From CADCTB01 sp963768975 (GTDB lineage Bacteria; Actinomycetota; Acidimicrobiia; Acidimicrobiales; AC-14), in assembly GCA_963768975.1 (NCBI GenBank), contig CAVYKB010000008.1:124001-188000 (forward strand): 64,000 nt of DNA. The letters are read 5' to 3'. How positions within the stretch are numbered: position 1 is the first letter of the stretch; each line of letters begins with the position of its first letter. The position numbers and the translations under genes were made by a program. This document shows, piece after piece, positions 8,773 to 16,186 of the stretch. The notes beneath the pieces were generated by a model. It saw only the letters and a program-made list of their open reading frames with translations. It was not told the DNA's origin and made no database searches.

Positions 8773-9723
8773 ATGCCCGCAGTCACCGTCGACAATGTCC
8801 TGGCCCTGCCCAAGCTGGCGCCGGCCGGGCCCCACAACACCGTCCGGCCTGTTCGCTCGGTGACCACCGCCCCGACGGGCTACGAGGGCGAGGGCTTTCC
8901 CGTACGCCGGGCCTTCGCCGGCGTGTCCATGGCCGACCTCGACCCGTTCATCCACATGGACCAGATGGGCGAGGTCGACTACGCCCCGGGGGAGCCGAAG
9001 GGGACGTCGTGGCACCCGCACCGGGGCTTCGAGACCGTGACCTACATGATCGACGGGATCATGGAGCACCAGGACTCCAACGGCGGCGGCGGCGTGATCA
9101 CCAACGGCGATACCCAGTGGATGACCGCCGGCGGCGGCATCCTCCACGTCGAGCGGCCGCCGGAGGCGCTGGTGAGGAGCGGCGGCCTGTTCCACGGCCT
9201 CCAGCTGTGGGTGAACCTCCCGGCCAAGGACAAGATGATCCAGCCCCGTTACCAGGACATCCGCGGCACCTCCGTGGCCCTGCTCACCTCGGCCGACGGT
9301 GGCGCGCTGGTACGGCTCATCGCCGGCGACCTCGCCGGCCACCAGGGCCCAGGGTCGACGTACACGCCGATCACGATCGTCCACGCCACCGTCCAGCCGG
9401 GAGCCGAGGTCGATCTGCCGTGGCAGGACGGGTACAACGGCCTGGTGTACGTCCTGAGCGGCGCCGGCACCGTGGGCGCCGAGCGACGCCCGATCCGGTC
9501 GGGGCAGCTCGCAGTCCTGGGTGCCGGCGACACCATCCGGGTGGCAGCGGACCGCCAGCAGGACTCCAACACGCCGGCCCTTGACGTCTACGTCATGGGC
9601 GGCCGGCCCATCCGGGAGCCCGTGGCCCACTACGGCCCGTTCGTGATGAACACCAAGGCCGAGCTGATCAAGGCCTTCGAGGACTACCAGTCCGGGCGGC
9701 TCGGCTCGGCCGGCGTCCGCTAG
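8773..9723 (+). CDS. Pirin family protein (cupin metalloprotein)
   Basis: The 316-residue protein carries the pirin signature. WHPHRGFETVTYMIDG and MEHQDSNGG are followed by TQWMTAGGGILHVERP, which supply the metal-binding His/Glu set of the N-terminal cupin; a second, degenerate cupin fills the C-terminal half. Bacterial pirins are redox-linked iron proteins, some with quercetinase activity or a role in controlling central metabolism; the substrate here is unknown. I chose the ATG at 8773, which has an AGGAG about 7 bases upstream, rather than the longer frame that runs into the divergent gene. Its stop shares the CTAG at 9720-9723 with the convergent transporter gene. Confidence 0.92.
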   Translation: MPAVTVDNVLALPKLAPAGPHNTVRPVRSVTTAPTGYEGEGFPVRRAFAGVSMADLDPFIHMDQMGEVDYAPGEPKGTSWHPHRGFETVTYMIDGIMEHQDSNGGGGVITNGDTQWMTAGGGILHVERPPEALVRSGGLFHGLQLWVNLPAKDKMIQPRYQDIRGTSVALLTSADGGALVRLIAGDLAGHQGPGSTYTPITIVHATVQPGAEVDLPWQDGYNGLVYVLSGAGTVGAERRPIRSGQLAVLGAGDTIRVAADRQQDSNTPALDVYVMGGRPIREPVAHYGPFVMNTKAELIKAFEDYQSGRLGSAGVR

Positions 9724-11066
9724 ATAGGGAGCAGGCCCGACCCGGCGATGCGGGCCTGCAGGTCGGCGGCCGTGCCCGCCGCCTTTACCCGTCCGCGTTC
9801 CAGGACGTAGCCCCGGTCGGCCGTGGCGAGGGCGAGCGGGACGTGCTGCTCGACGAGCAGCACGCCGGCGCCCTCGTCTGCGATCCGGCGGACGGTGGCC
9901 AGCAGGTTGGCGACGACCTGGGGGGCCAGGCCGAGGCTGAGCTCGTCGACGACGAGGAGCTTGGGCTTGGATGCGAGGGCCAGGCCGAGAGCCAGCAGGC
10001 GCTGCTCGCCACCAGAGAGGACCGTGGCCTGCCGGCGCAGCAGCGGTTCGAGCGCGGGCAGCACCGTCGCCCCTTTGACGAGGCGCAGGTGCTCGGCGAC
10101 GGTGAGGCCGGCGAACGGGGCCTGGCCCTGGCGCACGCAGGCCATGCCTCGCCGGGCCAGGCGGTGCGGGCGGGCGTCGGTCGATCCCAGCACGGTCACG
10201 GCGCCGGCCAGGCGGGGGAGGACGCCGGCGATGGCCAGCAGGGCGGTCGTCTTGCCGGCGCCGTTGAGGCCGAGCAGGGCGACGACCTCTCCGGTCCGCA
10301 CCGTGAGGTCGACACCGTGGACCACGGGTGCGCCGGCGTACCCGGCGGCGAGGCCCTTCACGTCGAGCACGGTGGTGCCGGCTTCGGCGGCCACCGGTGT
10401 CTTCGGCGAGTCCGCTCCCGTCCCGAGGTAGGCCGCCACCACCGTGGGGTCGACGCGGACCTGCGCCGGCGGGCCCTCGGCGATCACCCGGCCGGCGTCG
10501 AGCACCGTCACCCGGTCGCAGACGTCGAGCACCAGGCGCATGTCGTGGTCGACGAGCAGCACCGCCGTCCCGCCGGCCGCCACGTCCCGGAGCCGGCGGG
10601 TGAGGGCGTCACGGCCGGCGTCGTCCAGGCCGGCGCCGGGCTCGTCGAGCAGGAGGACCGGCGGGTGGCCGCCGGCGACGGCTCGGTCGATCGCCAGCGT
10701 CGATCGCTCGGCGTGAGTCAACACCGAGGGCAGCCGGTCATCGCAGGATGTGCCACCGCCGGCCACCTGCAGGTTCTCGGCGACGGTCAGGTCCTCGAAC
10801 AGCTCCTGGGCCTGGAACGTGCGGGCCATGCCCAGGCGGGCCCGGCGGTGGGGGGCGAGGCGCTCGATCGATGTCCCGTCGAGCGTGATGCTTCCGCCGG
10901 CAATGGGCACCAGGCCGGAGATGGCGTCCAGGGCGGTGGTCTTGCCGGCGCCGTTGGGGCCGATCAAACCGGTGATCGTGCCCGGTTCCAGGTCGAGGTC
11001 GAGGCCGGCGACGACGGTCATCGCCCCGAAGCGCACCGTCAGGCCGCGGACCGTAAGCGCAGTCAC
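9720..11066 (-). CDS. Fused LivG-LivF type ABC transporter ATPase (two nucleotide-binding domains)
   Basis: The 448-residue protein contains two complete ABC ATPase domains in tandem. The first (about 1-210) has Walker A GPNGAGKT, resembles LivG and has a shortened middle, with DEPGAGLDD at Walker B and a weak signature region. The second (about 225-448) has GLNGAGKT, LSGGEQRL and DELSLGLAP, and resembles LivF. It powers uptake through the fused permease upstream. The start is GTG at 11066, overlapping the permease stop as GTGA. Normally these are two proteins; here one chain replaces the heterodimer. The first half lacks a clear LSGGQ, so only one composite ATP site may be fully active. Confidence 0.9.
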   Translation of the reverse strand: MTALTVRGLTVRFGAMTVVAGLDLDLEPGTITGLIGPNGAGKTTALDAISGLVPIAGGSITLDGTSIERLAPHRRARLGMARTFQAQELFEDLTVAENLQVAGGGTSCDDRLPSVLTHAERSTLAIDRAVAGGHPPVLLLDEPGAGLDDAGRDALTRRLRDVAAGGTAVLLVDHDMRLVLDVCDRVTVLDAGRVIAEGPPAQVRVDPTVVAAYLGTGADSPKTPVAAEAGTTVLDVKGLAAGYAGAPVVHGVDLTVRTGEVVALLGLNGAGKTTALLAIAGVLPRLAGAVTVLGSTDARPHRLARRGMACVRQGQAPFAGLTVAEHLRLVKGATVLPALEPLLRRQATVLSGGEQRLLALGLALASKPKLLVVDELSLGLAPQVVANLLATVRRIADEGAGVLLVEQHVPLALATADRGYVLERGRVKAAGTAADLQARIAGSGLLPI

Positions 11067-13045
11067 CGTCGGCGCCGCATCTTCTGGTCGCGGCGCTCGC
11101 CAGCCCTCAAGGCCCCGCCGGCAGTGGCCTTCGCTGCGCTCCGGCGAGGCCGGCGGGACCGGCCGGCGTGCTCGCTCCGCCACCCAGTCACCCCGCCGGG
11201 GGCCAGGACGGTCACCGCCATGAGCCCCAGGCCGCCGGCGAGGAGCTGGTAGCGGCCCAGGTCGAGCAGGGTGAAGGCCACGCCGTTGGGCACCAGCAGC
11301 CCGCCCACCACGGCGCCGGCGATGCCGGCGACCCCGCCGACGTAGGCGACCGCCAGGTAGGCGAGCGACACGAAGACGCCGAACGAACCGAACGAGAGCT
11401 GGCCCTGCTGGTAGCCGAGCAGGGCACCGGCCACTCCGGCCAGGAAGGCCGAGAGGGCGAAGGCGCCCAGTCGGGTGACGGCGACGTCGACCCCCACGGC
11501 GGCGGCGGCCCGCTCGTTGCCCCGCACGGCGAGGAGCCGGCGGCCGGCGCCGGCGGTCCGGAGCCGGGCCAAGGCGACGGCGGTGACGACCAGGGTGGCC
11601 AGCACGAGGAGGCCGAAGCCGGCGCCCGAGGGCTCGAGGCCGGCCGGCGCCGGCACCCGGGAGCCGCCGAACCCGCCGGTCAGCGTCGGCCGCTTGAACA
11701 CGGCCTCCTCCACCACCACCGCCCCGGCCAGGGTGACGACCGCGAGGCTGACTCCGCGGGCTCGCAGCGCCGGCAGCCCCACGACCAGGCCGGCGAGGGC
11801 GGCCAGCAGCGCGGCGAGCAGCGGCGCCACGGGGAACGGCACGCCGGCCTCTGTCGCCAGCCGGCTGAGCGAGAAACCGGCCACGCCGGCGAAGGCCATC
11901 TGGGCGAGGGAGATCTGACCGGACCACCCGGTCAGGACGACGATCGACAGGCAGACCAGCATGCCGATCAGCGACGTGACCACCGCCATCCGGTCCTGGC
12001 CGCCGAAGCCCAGCACCGCAACGGCGCCGGCCACCGTGCCGGCGGCGGCCCACGCCGGCACCAAACGGGGCCGGCCCGCCCTCGGCAGCCGCCGGCCGGC
12101 GCCGGCGCCGTCACCGGCGCCGTCGCCCCGGGCCAGCCGCCCGCCGGCGCCCAGGGCCAGGGCGACCACGATGACGACCAGCGGTACCGCCTCCCGCACG
12201 CCCGAGCGCGGTATCCACGACCAGTTGTCCTGGGCCAGCAGCAGCACGGACTGGGCCATGCCGAGGGCCAGGGCGGCGGCCACTGTGATCCCGAATGAAA
12301 CCAGCCGCCCCACCAGCGCGCCGGCCAGCGCAGGCACGACCAGCAGCGTGGTGGTCACGGGGTCGAGCCCGGTGACCGGCGCCACCAGGATGCCGGCGGC
12401 GCCGGCCAGGACGCTGGCTGTCACCCAGTTGGCCGCGGCCAGGGCGTCGGGTGACAGGCCCAGCAGGGCCACGCCGGTCACGTCGTTGGACGCCGCCCGG
12501 CTGGCCAGGCCCAGACGGGTGAAGCGGTACACGGCCCACAGGACGAGGGCGGCGGCGATCACGATGGCGGCCAGCAGCAGCCGGTCCCGCGGCACCTCGG
12601 AGCCGAATACCGACACCGGTTCGGACGGCAGGATGCTCGGCACCGGCCGGCCGCCGCCACCGAAGCGCAGCACGATCAGCGCCTGCAGCGTCGCCATCAG
12701 CCCGACGGACGCCACCAGGCCAGCCAGCGCCGGCGCCCCTCTCAGCGGCCGGAACACGAGGACGTAGACGACCAGCCCGATCGCCGCGGCCACGCCGAGG
12801 CTCAGCCCGAACGCCACGAGGAACCCGACGTCGTCCCCCACGTGCACCTGCCCCACCGGCAGGACGAGGTCGCCGGCCGTCCGCAGCTCGACGAAGACGT
12901 ACGCCACATAGGCCGCCACCGCCCCGTGGGCGACGTGGACCACCCCCGACACCCGGTGCACCAGGACCAGTCCCAGCCCCAGGCCGGCGTAGACGGCGCC
13001 GGCGCCCAGCCCGAGCAGGAGGAACACGATGGTGCGGTCGATCAA
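11063..13045 (-). CDS. Fused LivH-LivM type ABC permease
   Basis: About 660 residues. The N-terminal half (FLLLGLGAGAVYAGLGLGLV... GLASRAASND... ALLGLSPDAL) matches LivH-type branched-chain amino acid permeases. The second half (LTGWSGQISLAQMAFAGVAG... GRRLLAVRGNERAAAAVGVDV) matches LivM. Roughly 16-18 hydrophobic segments are visible, and the C-terminal 40 residues are strongly basic. No ATG exists near the start. I chose the TTG at 13045, which lies just outside the inverted repeat; the GTG at 13027 is an alternative. The fusion matches that of the coupled ATPase. The likely substrate is branched-chain amino acids or a related small molecule. Confidence 0.87.
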   Translation of the reverse strand: MIDRTIVFLLLGLGAGAVYAGLGLGLVLVHRVSGVVHVAHGAVAAYVAYVFVELRTAGDLVLPVGQVHVGDDVGFLVAFGLSLGVAAAIGLVVYVLVFRPLRGAPALAGLVASVGLMATLQALIVLRFGGGGRPVPSILPSEPVSVFGSEVPRDRLLLAAIVIAAALVLWAVYRFTRLGLASRAASNDVTGVALLGLSPDALAAANWVTASVLAGAAGILVAPVTGLDPVTTTLLVVPALAGALVGRLVSFGITVAAALALGMAQSVLLLAQDNWSWIPRSGVREAVPLVVIVVALALGAGGRLARGDGAGDGAGAGRRLPRAGRPRLVPAWAAAGTVAGAVAVLGFGGQDRMAVVTSLIGMLVCLSIVVLTGWSGQISLAQMAFAGVAGFSLSRLATEAGVPFPVAPLLAALLAALAGLVVGLPALRARGVSLAVVTLAGAVVVEEAVFKRPTLTGGFGGSRVPAPAGLEPSGAGFGLLVLATLVVTAVALARLRTAGAGRRLLAVRGNERAAAAVGVDVAVTRLGAFALSAFLAGVAGALLGYQQGQLSFGSFGVFVSLAYLAVAYVGGVAGIAGAVVGGLLVPNGVAFTLLDLGRYQLLAGGLGLMAVTVLAPGGVTGWRSEHAGRSRRPRRSAAKATAGGALRAGERRDQKMRRRR

Positions 13046-13049
13046 CCGA

Positions 13050-13096
13050 TTCTGGTTGCACTTGACCCCCGCATGCGCGGTCAAGTGCAACCAGAA
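13050..13096. promoter_or_regulatory. Perfect 18-bp inverted repeat in the divergent transporter promoter
   Basis: The arms TTCTGGTTGCACTTGACC (13050-13067) and its exact complement (13079-13096) are separated by 11 bases. The element fills the space between the permease start (13045) and the binding-protein start (13115), so it is placed to control both directions at once. It has no T-run and lies upstream of both genes, so it is an operator rather than a terminator. Each arm contains TTGACC, which resembles a -35 element. Confidence 0.7.
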
Positions 13097-13114
13097 CGGG
13101 GGAGAGGCGGCAGA

Positions 13115-14290
13115 ATGGCCGGTGTGAAGCGCCTGGCTGTACTGGTGATTGCCGGCGTGATGGCGGCGGCGTGCGGCGGTGGAGGCGACAGGAAGGCCGA
13201 CAACGCCATCGTCCTGGGCATGATCAACCAGGAGGACGCGCCGATCGGGTCGTTCCCCGAAGCGCGCGAGGCGGCTCAGGCCGCCGTCGCCCACATCAAC
13301 GACGACCTGGGCGGCATCAACGGGCGACCGCTGCGGCTGGAGGTGTGCCGGACCACCGGCTCCCCGGAGTCCTCGGCGGCCTGCGCCAACTCACTGCTGG
13401 AGAAGAAGCCGGTGGCCGTCCTGGGCGGGGTGGACCTGGGCGCCGGCGCCTCCTTGCCGGTGTTCGAGAACGCCGGCATCCCTTACATCGGAGGCACGCC
13501 GGCGTTGGGCGAGGAGCTGACGTCGGCGGCGGCGTGGATGCTGGCCGGCGGGGTGGTGGGCGACCTCCTGGGCATGGCCGACTACGCCCTCGACACGCTC
13601 AAGGTCAAGAAGGTCGGCGCCCTGTACGTCGACCTCCCTGGCGTTCTGACCACCGTGATCGCCGCCGCCGAGGTCGTGCTGCGGTCGAAGGGCGTGACCG
13701 ACGTGAAGCTGGTGGCGGCCAGCGCCGACACGGCCGACTTCGCCGCCCCCGTCAAGGCCGCCACCGCCGGCAACCCTGACGCGGTAATCGTCCTCTTCCC
13801 GGCCCAGACCTGCGCCCGCATCATGTCGGCTGTCCGCTCGCTGCGGGTCACCGCCAAGCTCTTCTACACCAGCGCCTGCGCCTCCCAGGCCGTGGTCGAC
13901 GCCGCCGGCCCTGCGGCCGAGAACGCCTACTTCGCCTCCGGGTACCTGCCGTTCGACGACCCGTCGCCCGAGGTGGCCACCTGGAAGGCGGAGGCCAAGG
14001 TGTCCAAGCCGAGCGCCCTGTCCCAGGCCGGGTTCGCAGTGGTGATGGGCACCTACAGCCTGCTCAAGGGCGGCGCCGACACGCCGGCCGCGGTCATCTC
14101 TGAGCTACGGGCGACCCAGCAGCGCCCCGGTTACATGGCCCACCCCTACACCTGCGACCGCAAGCAGGTGTCGCTCATGGGGGCGGTCTGCAACGCCAAC
14201 GTCCGCCTGCTCCAGTACAAGGGCGGGAGGTTCGCCGACGTCACCGGCGGGTGGGTCAACGGCGCCGACCTGGTGAAGTTGTTCGGCTAG
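13115..14290 (+). CDS. LivJ-like substrate-binding lipoprotein of the ABC transporter
   Basis: The 391-residue protein begins with a lipoprotein signal (VKRLAVLVIAGVMAAAC, lipobox Cys about residue 21) and continues as a type I periplasmic-binding fold of the Peripla_BP_6/LivJ type (LGMINQEDAPIGSF... INDDLGGINGRPLRLEV... VAVLGG). It would capture the ligand outside the membrane for the fused permease and ATPase encoded divergently. The ATG at 13115 follows a GGGGGAGAGG stretch that serves as ribosome site. The frame before it is shadow of the permease region. Its stop overlaps that of the convergent regulator gene in a CTAG. Confidence 0.9.
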   Translation: MAGVKRLAVLVIAGVMAAACGGGGDRKADNAIVLGMINQEDAPIGSFPEAREAAQAAVAHINDDLGGINGRPLRLEVCRTTGSPESSAACANSLLEKKPVAVLGGVDLGAGASLPVFENAGIPYIGGTPALGEELTSAAAWMLAGGVVGDLLGMADYALDTLKVKKVGALYVDLPGVLTTVIAAAEVVLRSKGVTDVKLVAASADTADFAAPVKAATAGNPDAVIVLFPAQTCARIMSAVRSLRVTAKLFYTSACASQAVVDAAGPAAENAYFASGYLPFDDPSPEVATWKAEAKVSKPSALSQAGFAVVMGTYSLLKGGADTPAAVISELRATQQRPGYMAHPYTCDRKQVSLMGAVCNANVRLLQYKGGRFADVTGGWVNGADLVKLFG

Positions 14291-14628
14291 AGGTTCCCCT
14301 CCAACCGGCGCACCCGGGCTTCGAGGTCCGCCACCTGCTGGCGGAGGATAGCCACCTCGGCCTCCAGGCCGATGGCGCCGGCAATGCGCCGCTGGATGCG
14401 GGGCGACTTCGCCGCCCGCTCCACGACCGCCTCGAGCGGCACGAGGCGCTGGACACCGTGGGGGCCGTCGACCAGACGGGAGGGGACCTGCCCGGTGCGG
14501 TACCACGACCGCAACGCAGAGTTGGAGACACCGGCCTGGCGCTCGGCCTCGCCGAGCGTGACCCAGGTGCCCTCGGGCTCGGAGGCCCACGCTTCGAGCG
14601 CCTTGTCCCAGTCCAGCTCGTCGCTCAT
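14287..14628 (-). CDS. Small MerR/BldC-like DNA-binding protein
   Basis: A 113-residue protein with a helix-turn-helix of the MerR/excisionase-like class (VTLGEAERQAGVSNSALRSW, then a wing with GVQRLVPLEAVVE) and a predicted coiled coil at the C-terminus (EAEVAILRQQVADLEARVRRLEG). It lacks a ligand-binding domain. This single-domain layout resembles BldC-like regulators, which bind direct repeats in a head-to-tail manner; that comparison is inference. It is divergent from the Clp-N gene, and three phased direct repeats lie between them. The ATG at 14628 was chosen because the frame upstream is antisense to the Clp-N gene. Confidence 0.78.
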   Translation of the reverse strand: MSDELDWDKALEAWASEPEGTWVTLGEAERQAGVSNSALRSWYRTGQVPSRLVDGPHGVQRLVPLEAVVERAAKSPRIQRRIAGAIGLEAEVAILRQQVADLEARVRRLEGNL

Positions 14629-14648
14629 GATCCGACACCATACCTCAA

Positions 14649-14678
14649 ACAGGGGTGGAAACAGGGTATTGACAGGGG
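14649..14678 (+). promoter_or_regulatory. Three phased ACAGGG direct repeats
   Basis: ACAGGG occurs at 14649, 14661 and 14672, spaced 12 and 11 bases, about one DNA turn each. They lie in the 66-bp gap between the MerR/BldC-like gene and the Clp-N gene. A TTGACA (14670-14675) overlaps the third copy. Such spacing on one helical face suits cooperative binding by a small regulator, possibly the neighbour's product. Confidence 0.35.
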
Positions 14679-14694
14679 CGCGACGATTCCGACC

Positions 14695-15486
14695 ATGTTC
14701 GAACGATTCACCGATCGGGCTCGGCGGGTGGTAGTGCTGGCTCAGGAGGAAGCGCGGCTCCTGAACCACAACTACATCGGGACCGAGCACATCCTGCTGG
14801 GGCTGATCCACGAGGCCGAGGGGGTGGCGGCGAAGACCCTCCAGCAGCTGGGGATCTCGCTCGAGGCGGTGCGGTCCCGGGTGGAGGCCATCATCGGCGA
14901 GGGCGCCGGCGCCCCCACCGGCCATATCCCGTTCACACCCCGGTCGAAGAAAGTGCTGGAGCTGTCCTTGCGGGAGGCGCTCCAGCTGGGGCACAACTAC
15001 ATCGGCACCGAGCACATCCTGCTGGGCCTGATCCGGGAGGGCGAGGGCGTCGGGGCCCAGGTGCTCGTGGTCCTGGGCGCCGACCTGTCGAGGGTCCGTC
15101 AAGAGGTCATCCACCAGATGGGGGGCGTCACGGGCGGCCGGCGGGGAGCCCGGTTCTCGGGCCCGTCGCCGATGTTGATGACGCGGCGAGACGCCGGCGG
15201 CAGCCAAGGCCGCAGTCGAGGCCCGCCGGCTGGCGGGGAGCGCCCCGGTGGGCACCCACCACTTCCTGCTCGGCCTGCTCCAGCAGCACGACAGCGTGGC
15301 GGCGAAGGCACTGGAGAGCCTGGGTGTCAGCCCCGAGTCGCTCCAGCAACGGGTGGCCGAGATCGACCCCGCCGGCACCTCCGACGAGACACCCGAGCAG
15401 GCCGGCGCCCGGCGGGTCGGCATGCGGGTGGAGGGCAAGCTCGTGATGCTCGAGATCGACGACCCAGCGCTCGCGGCGTCCCTTGA
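14695..15486 (+). CDS. Clp-N domain protein, N-terminal part (frame-disrupted)
   Basis: From the ATG at 14695, two Clp amino-terminal repeats are plain (MFERFTDRARRVVVLAQEEA... LNHNYIGTEHILLGLI and LREALQLGHNYIGTEHILLGLI), closely like the ClpC N-domain that recognises substrates and adaptors. After about 15181 the frame turns into Arg/Pro/Gly-rich nonsense ending at 15486. In the +1 frame, sensible protein resumes (GETPAAAKAAVEARRLAG...) and runs into the next entry, a third Clp-N-like repeat plus a unique domain. I read the true gene as 14695-15988, broken by a shift between 15182 and about 15230. There is no AAA+ ATPase part. Confidence 0.7.
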   Translation: MFERFTDRARRVVVLAQEEARLLNHNYIGTEHILLGLIHEAEGVAAKTLQQLGISLEAVRSRVEAIIGEGAGAPTGHIPFTPRSKKVLELSLREALQLGHNYIGTEHILLGLIREGEGVGAQVLVVLGADLSRVRQEVIHQMGGVTGGRRGARFSGPSPMLMTRRDAGGSQGRSRGPPAGGERPGGHPPLPARPAPAARQRGGEGTGEPGCQPRVAPATGGRDRPRRHLRRDTRAGRRPAGRHAGGGQARDARDRRPSARGVP

Positions 15487-15988
15487 GGAGGCGATGTCGG
15501 GCCGGAAGGTCCGCGTCATCAAGGGCACGGACCCCGAGGCCGAGGGCGCCGGCTTCACCACCCTGTGGTCCTCCGTCGCTCGAAGCATTGAGGACCTGAC
15601 CCGCCGGCTCGGCAAGGCGACGGGCGTCCGTCCGGCCACCCCGAACCCGGCCGCCTACTGGCGCCCGCCGGCGCTCGACGACATGACGAGCGCGGCGCGC
15701 TACTGGATCGTGAACATGGCCGACGGGCCGAGCGGCTACCTGGAGGTCGGTCCAGGCAGCGACCGGGAGCGTGTGCGGGCCTGGCTGCTGGAGCACATGC
15801 GGGACTGGCGCCCCAGCGTGGTCGAGTCGTGGGGCAGCAACGCCGCCCTCTGGCTGGCACTCAATGGGGCCGGCGACGGCTTCGTCATCACCACCTACGG
15901 GTTCGGCTCCGGCCCGGCGGGCTCCATGGCGATCGCGCCGGCAGCCCTGGTCGACGCCGCTATCGCCGACCTGTCGGCGGTGGCATAG
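15248..15988 (+). CDS. Clp-N domain protein, C-terminal part in the shifted frame
   Basis: The segment opens with VGTHHFLLGLLQQHDSVAAKALESLG, the second half of a Clp-N repeat. The first half (AAKAAVEARRLAGSAP) is in the same frame just upstream, after the stops at 15176-15181. A small domain follows (MRVEGKLVMLEIDDPALAASLEEA), then about 130 residues that I do not recognise (YWIVNMADGPSGYLEVGPG... VITTYGFGSGPAGSM). The GTG at 15248 is only the first possible start; a real independent start inside a domain repeat is unlikely. Most likely it is the continuation of the frame-disrupted gene at 14695. It could be made as a separate peptide if the shift is genuine. Confidence 0.65.
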   Translation: MGTHHFLLGLLQQHDSVAAKALESLGVSPESLQQRVAEIDPAGTSDETPEQAGARRVGMRVEGKLVMLEIDDPALAASLEEAMSGRKVRVIKGTDPEAEGAGFTTLWSSVARSIEDLTRRLGKATGVRPATPNPAAYWRPPALDDMTSAARYWIVNMADGPSGYLEVGPGSDRERVRAWLLEHMRDWRPSVVESWGSNAALWLALNGAGDGFVITTYGFGSGPAGSMAIAPAALVDAAIADLSAVA

Positions 15989-16030
15989 GGCCGGAGGGAG
16001 CCACTTTCCCGCCGGTACACTCCTCGGAAA

Positions 16031-16186
16031 GTGACAGCGAACTCAGGAGTGGCCGGTGGCGGGGCCAAGGGACTGGCGGTTCTCACCTGCACCGAGTCCC
16101 GTATCGACCCGCTTGCCATGCGTGGCCAGCGCCCCGGCGAGACCAAGACGACGCATCGCGGCCGGCTCAACTCTGTGCCGGCGTAG
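16031..16186 (+). pseudogene. Remnant of a beta-carbonic anhydrase gene
   Basis: From a GTG at 16031 the frame reads LAVLTCTESRIDPLAM and then RGQRPGETK before collapsing into unrelated sequence and a TAG at 16184. Beta-carbonic anhydrases have C-M-D-S-R-I-D-P near the zinc-binding Cys and Asp/Arg pair, followed by L-G-L-x-P-G-D-A. The match here is unmistakable for about 25 residues, but the rest of the enzyme (second Cys/His zinc ligands) is missing. A TACACT resembling a -10 box sits at 16016-16021. The remnant is in frame with, and directly abuts, the TTG of the next gene, so a deletion may have joined them. Confidence 0.6.

Noticed and set aside
11067..12053. N-terminal extension of the fused ATPase frame
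   Set aside because: The extension is Arg/Gly/Pro-rich shadow of the permease gene. The ATPase domain begins right at the GTG that overlaps the permease stop.
13050..13096. Inverted repeat as a transcription terminator
   Set aside because: It lies upstream of two divergent genes, not after one, and has no T-run.
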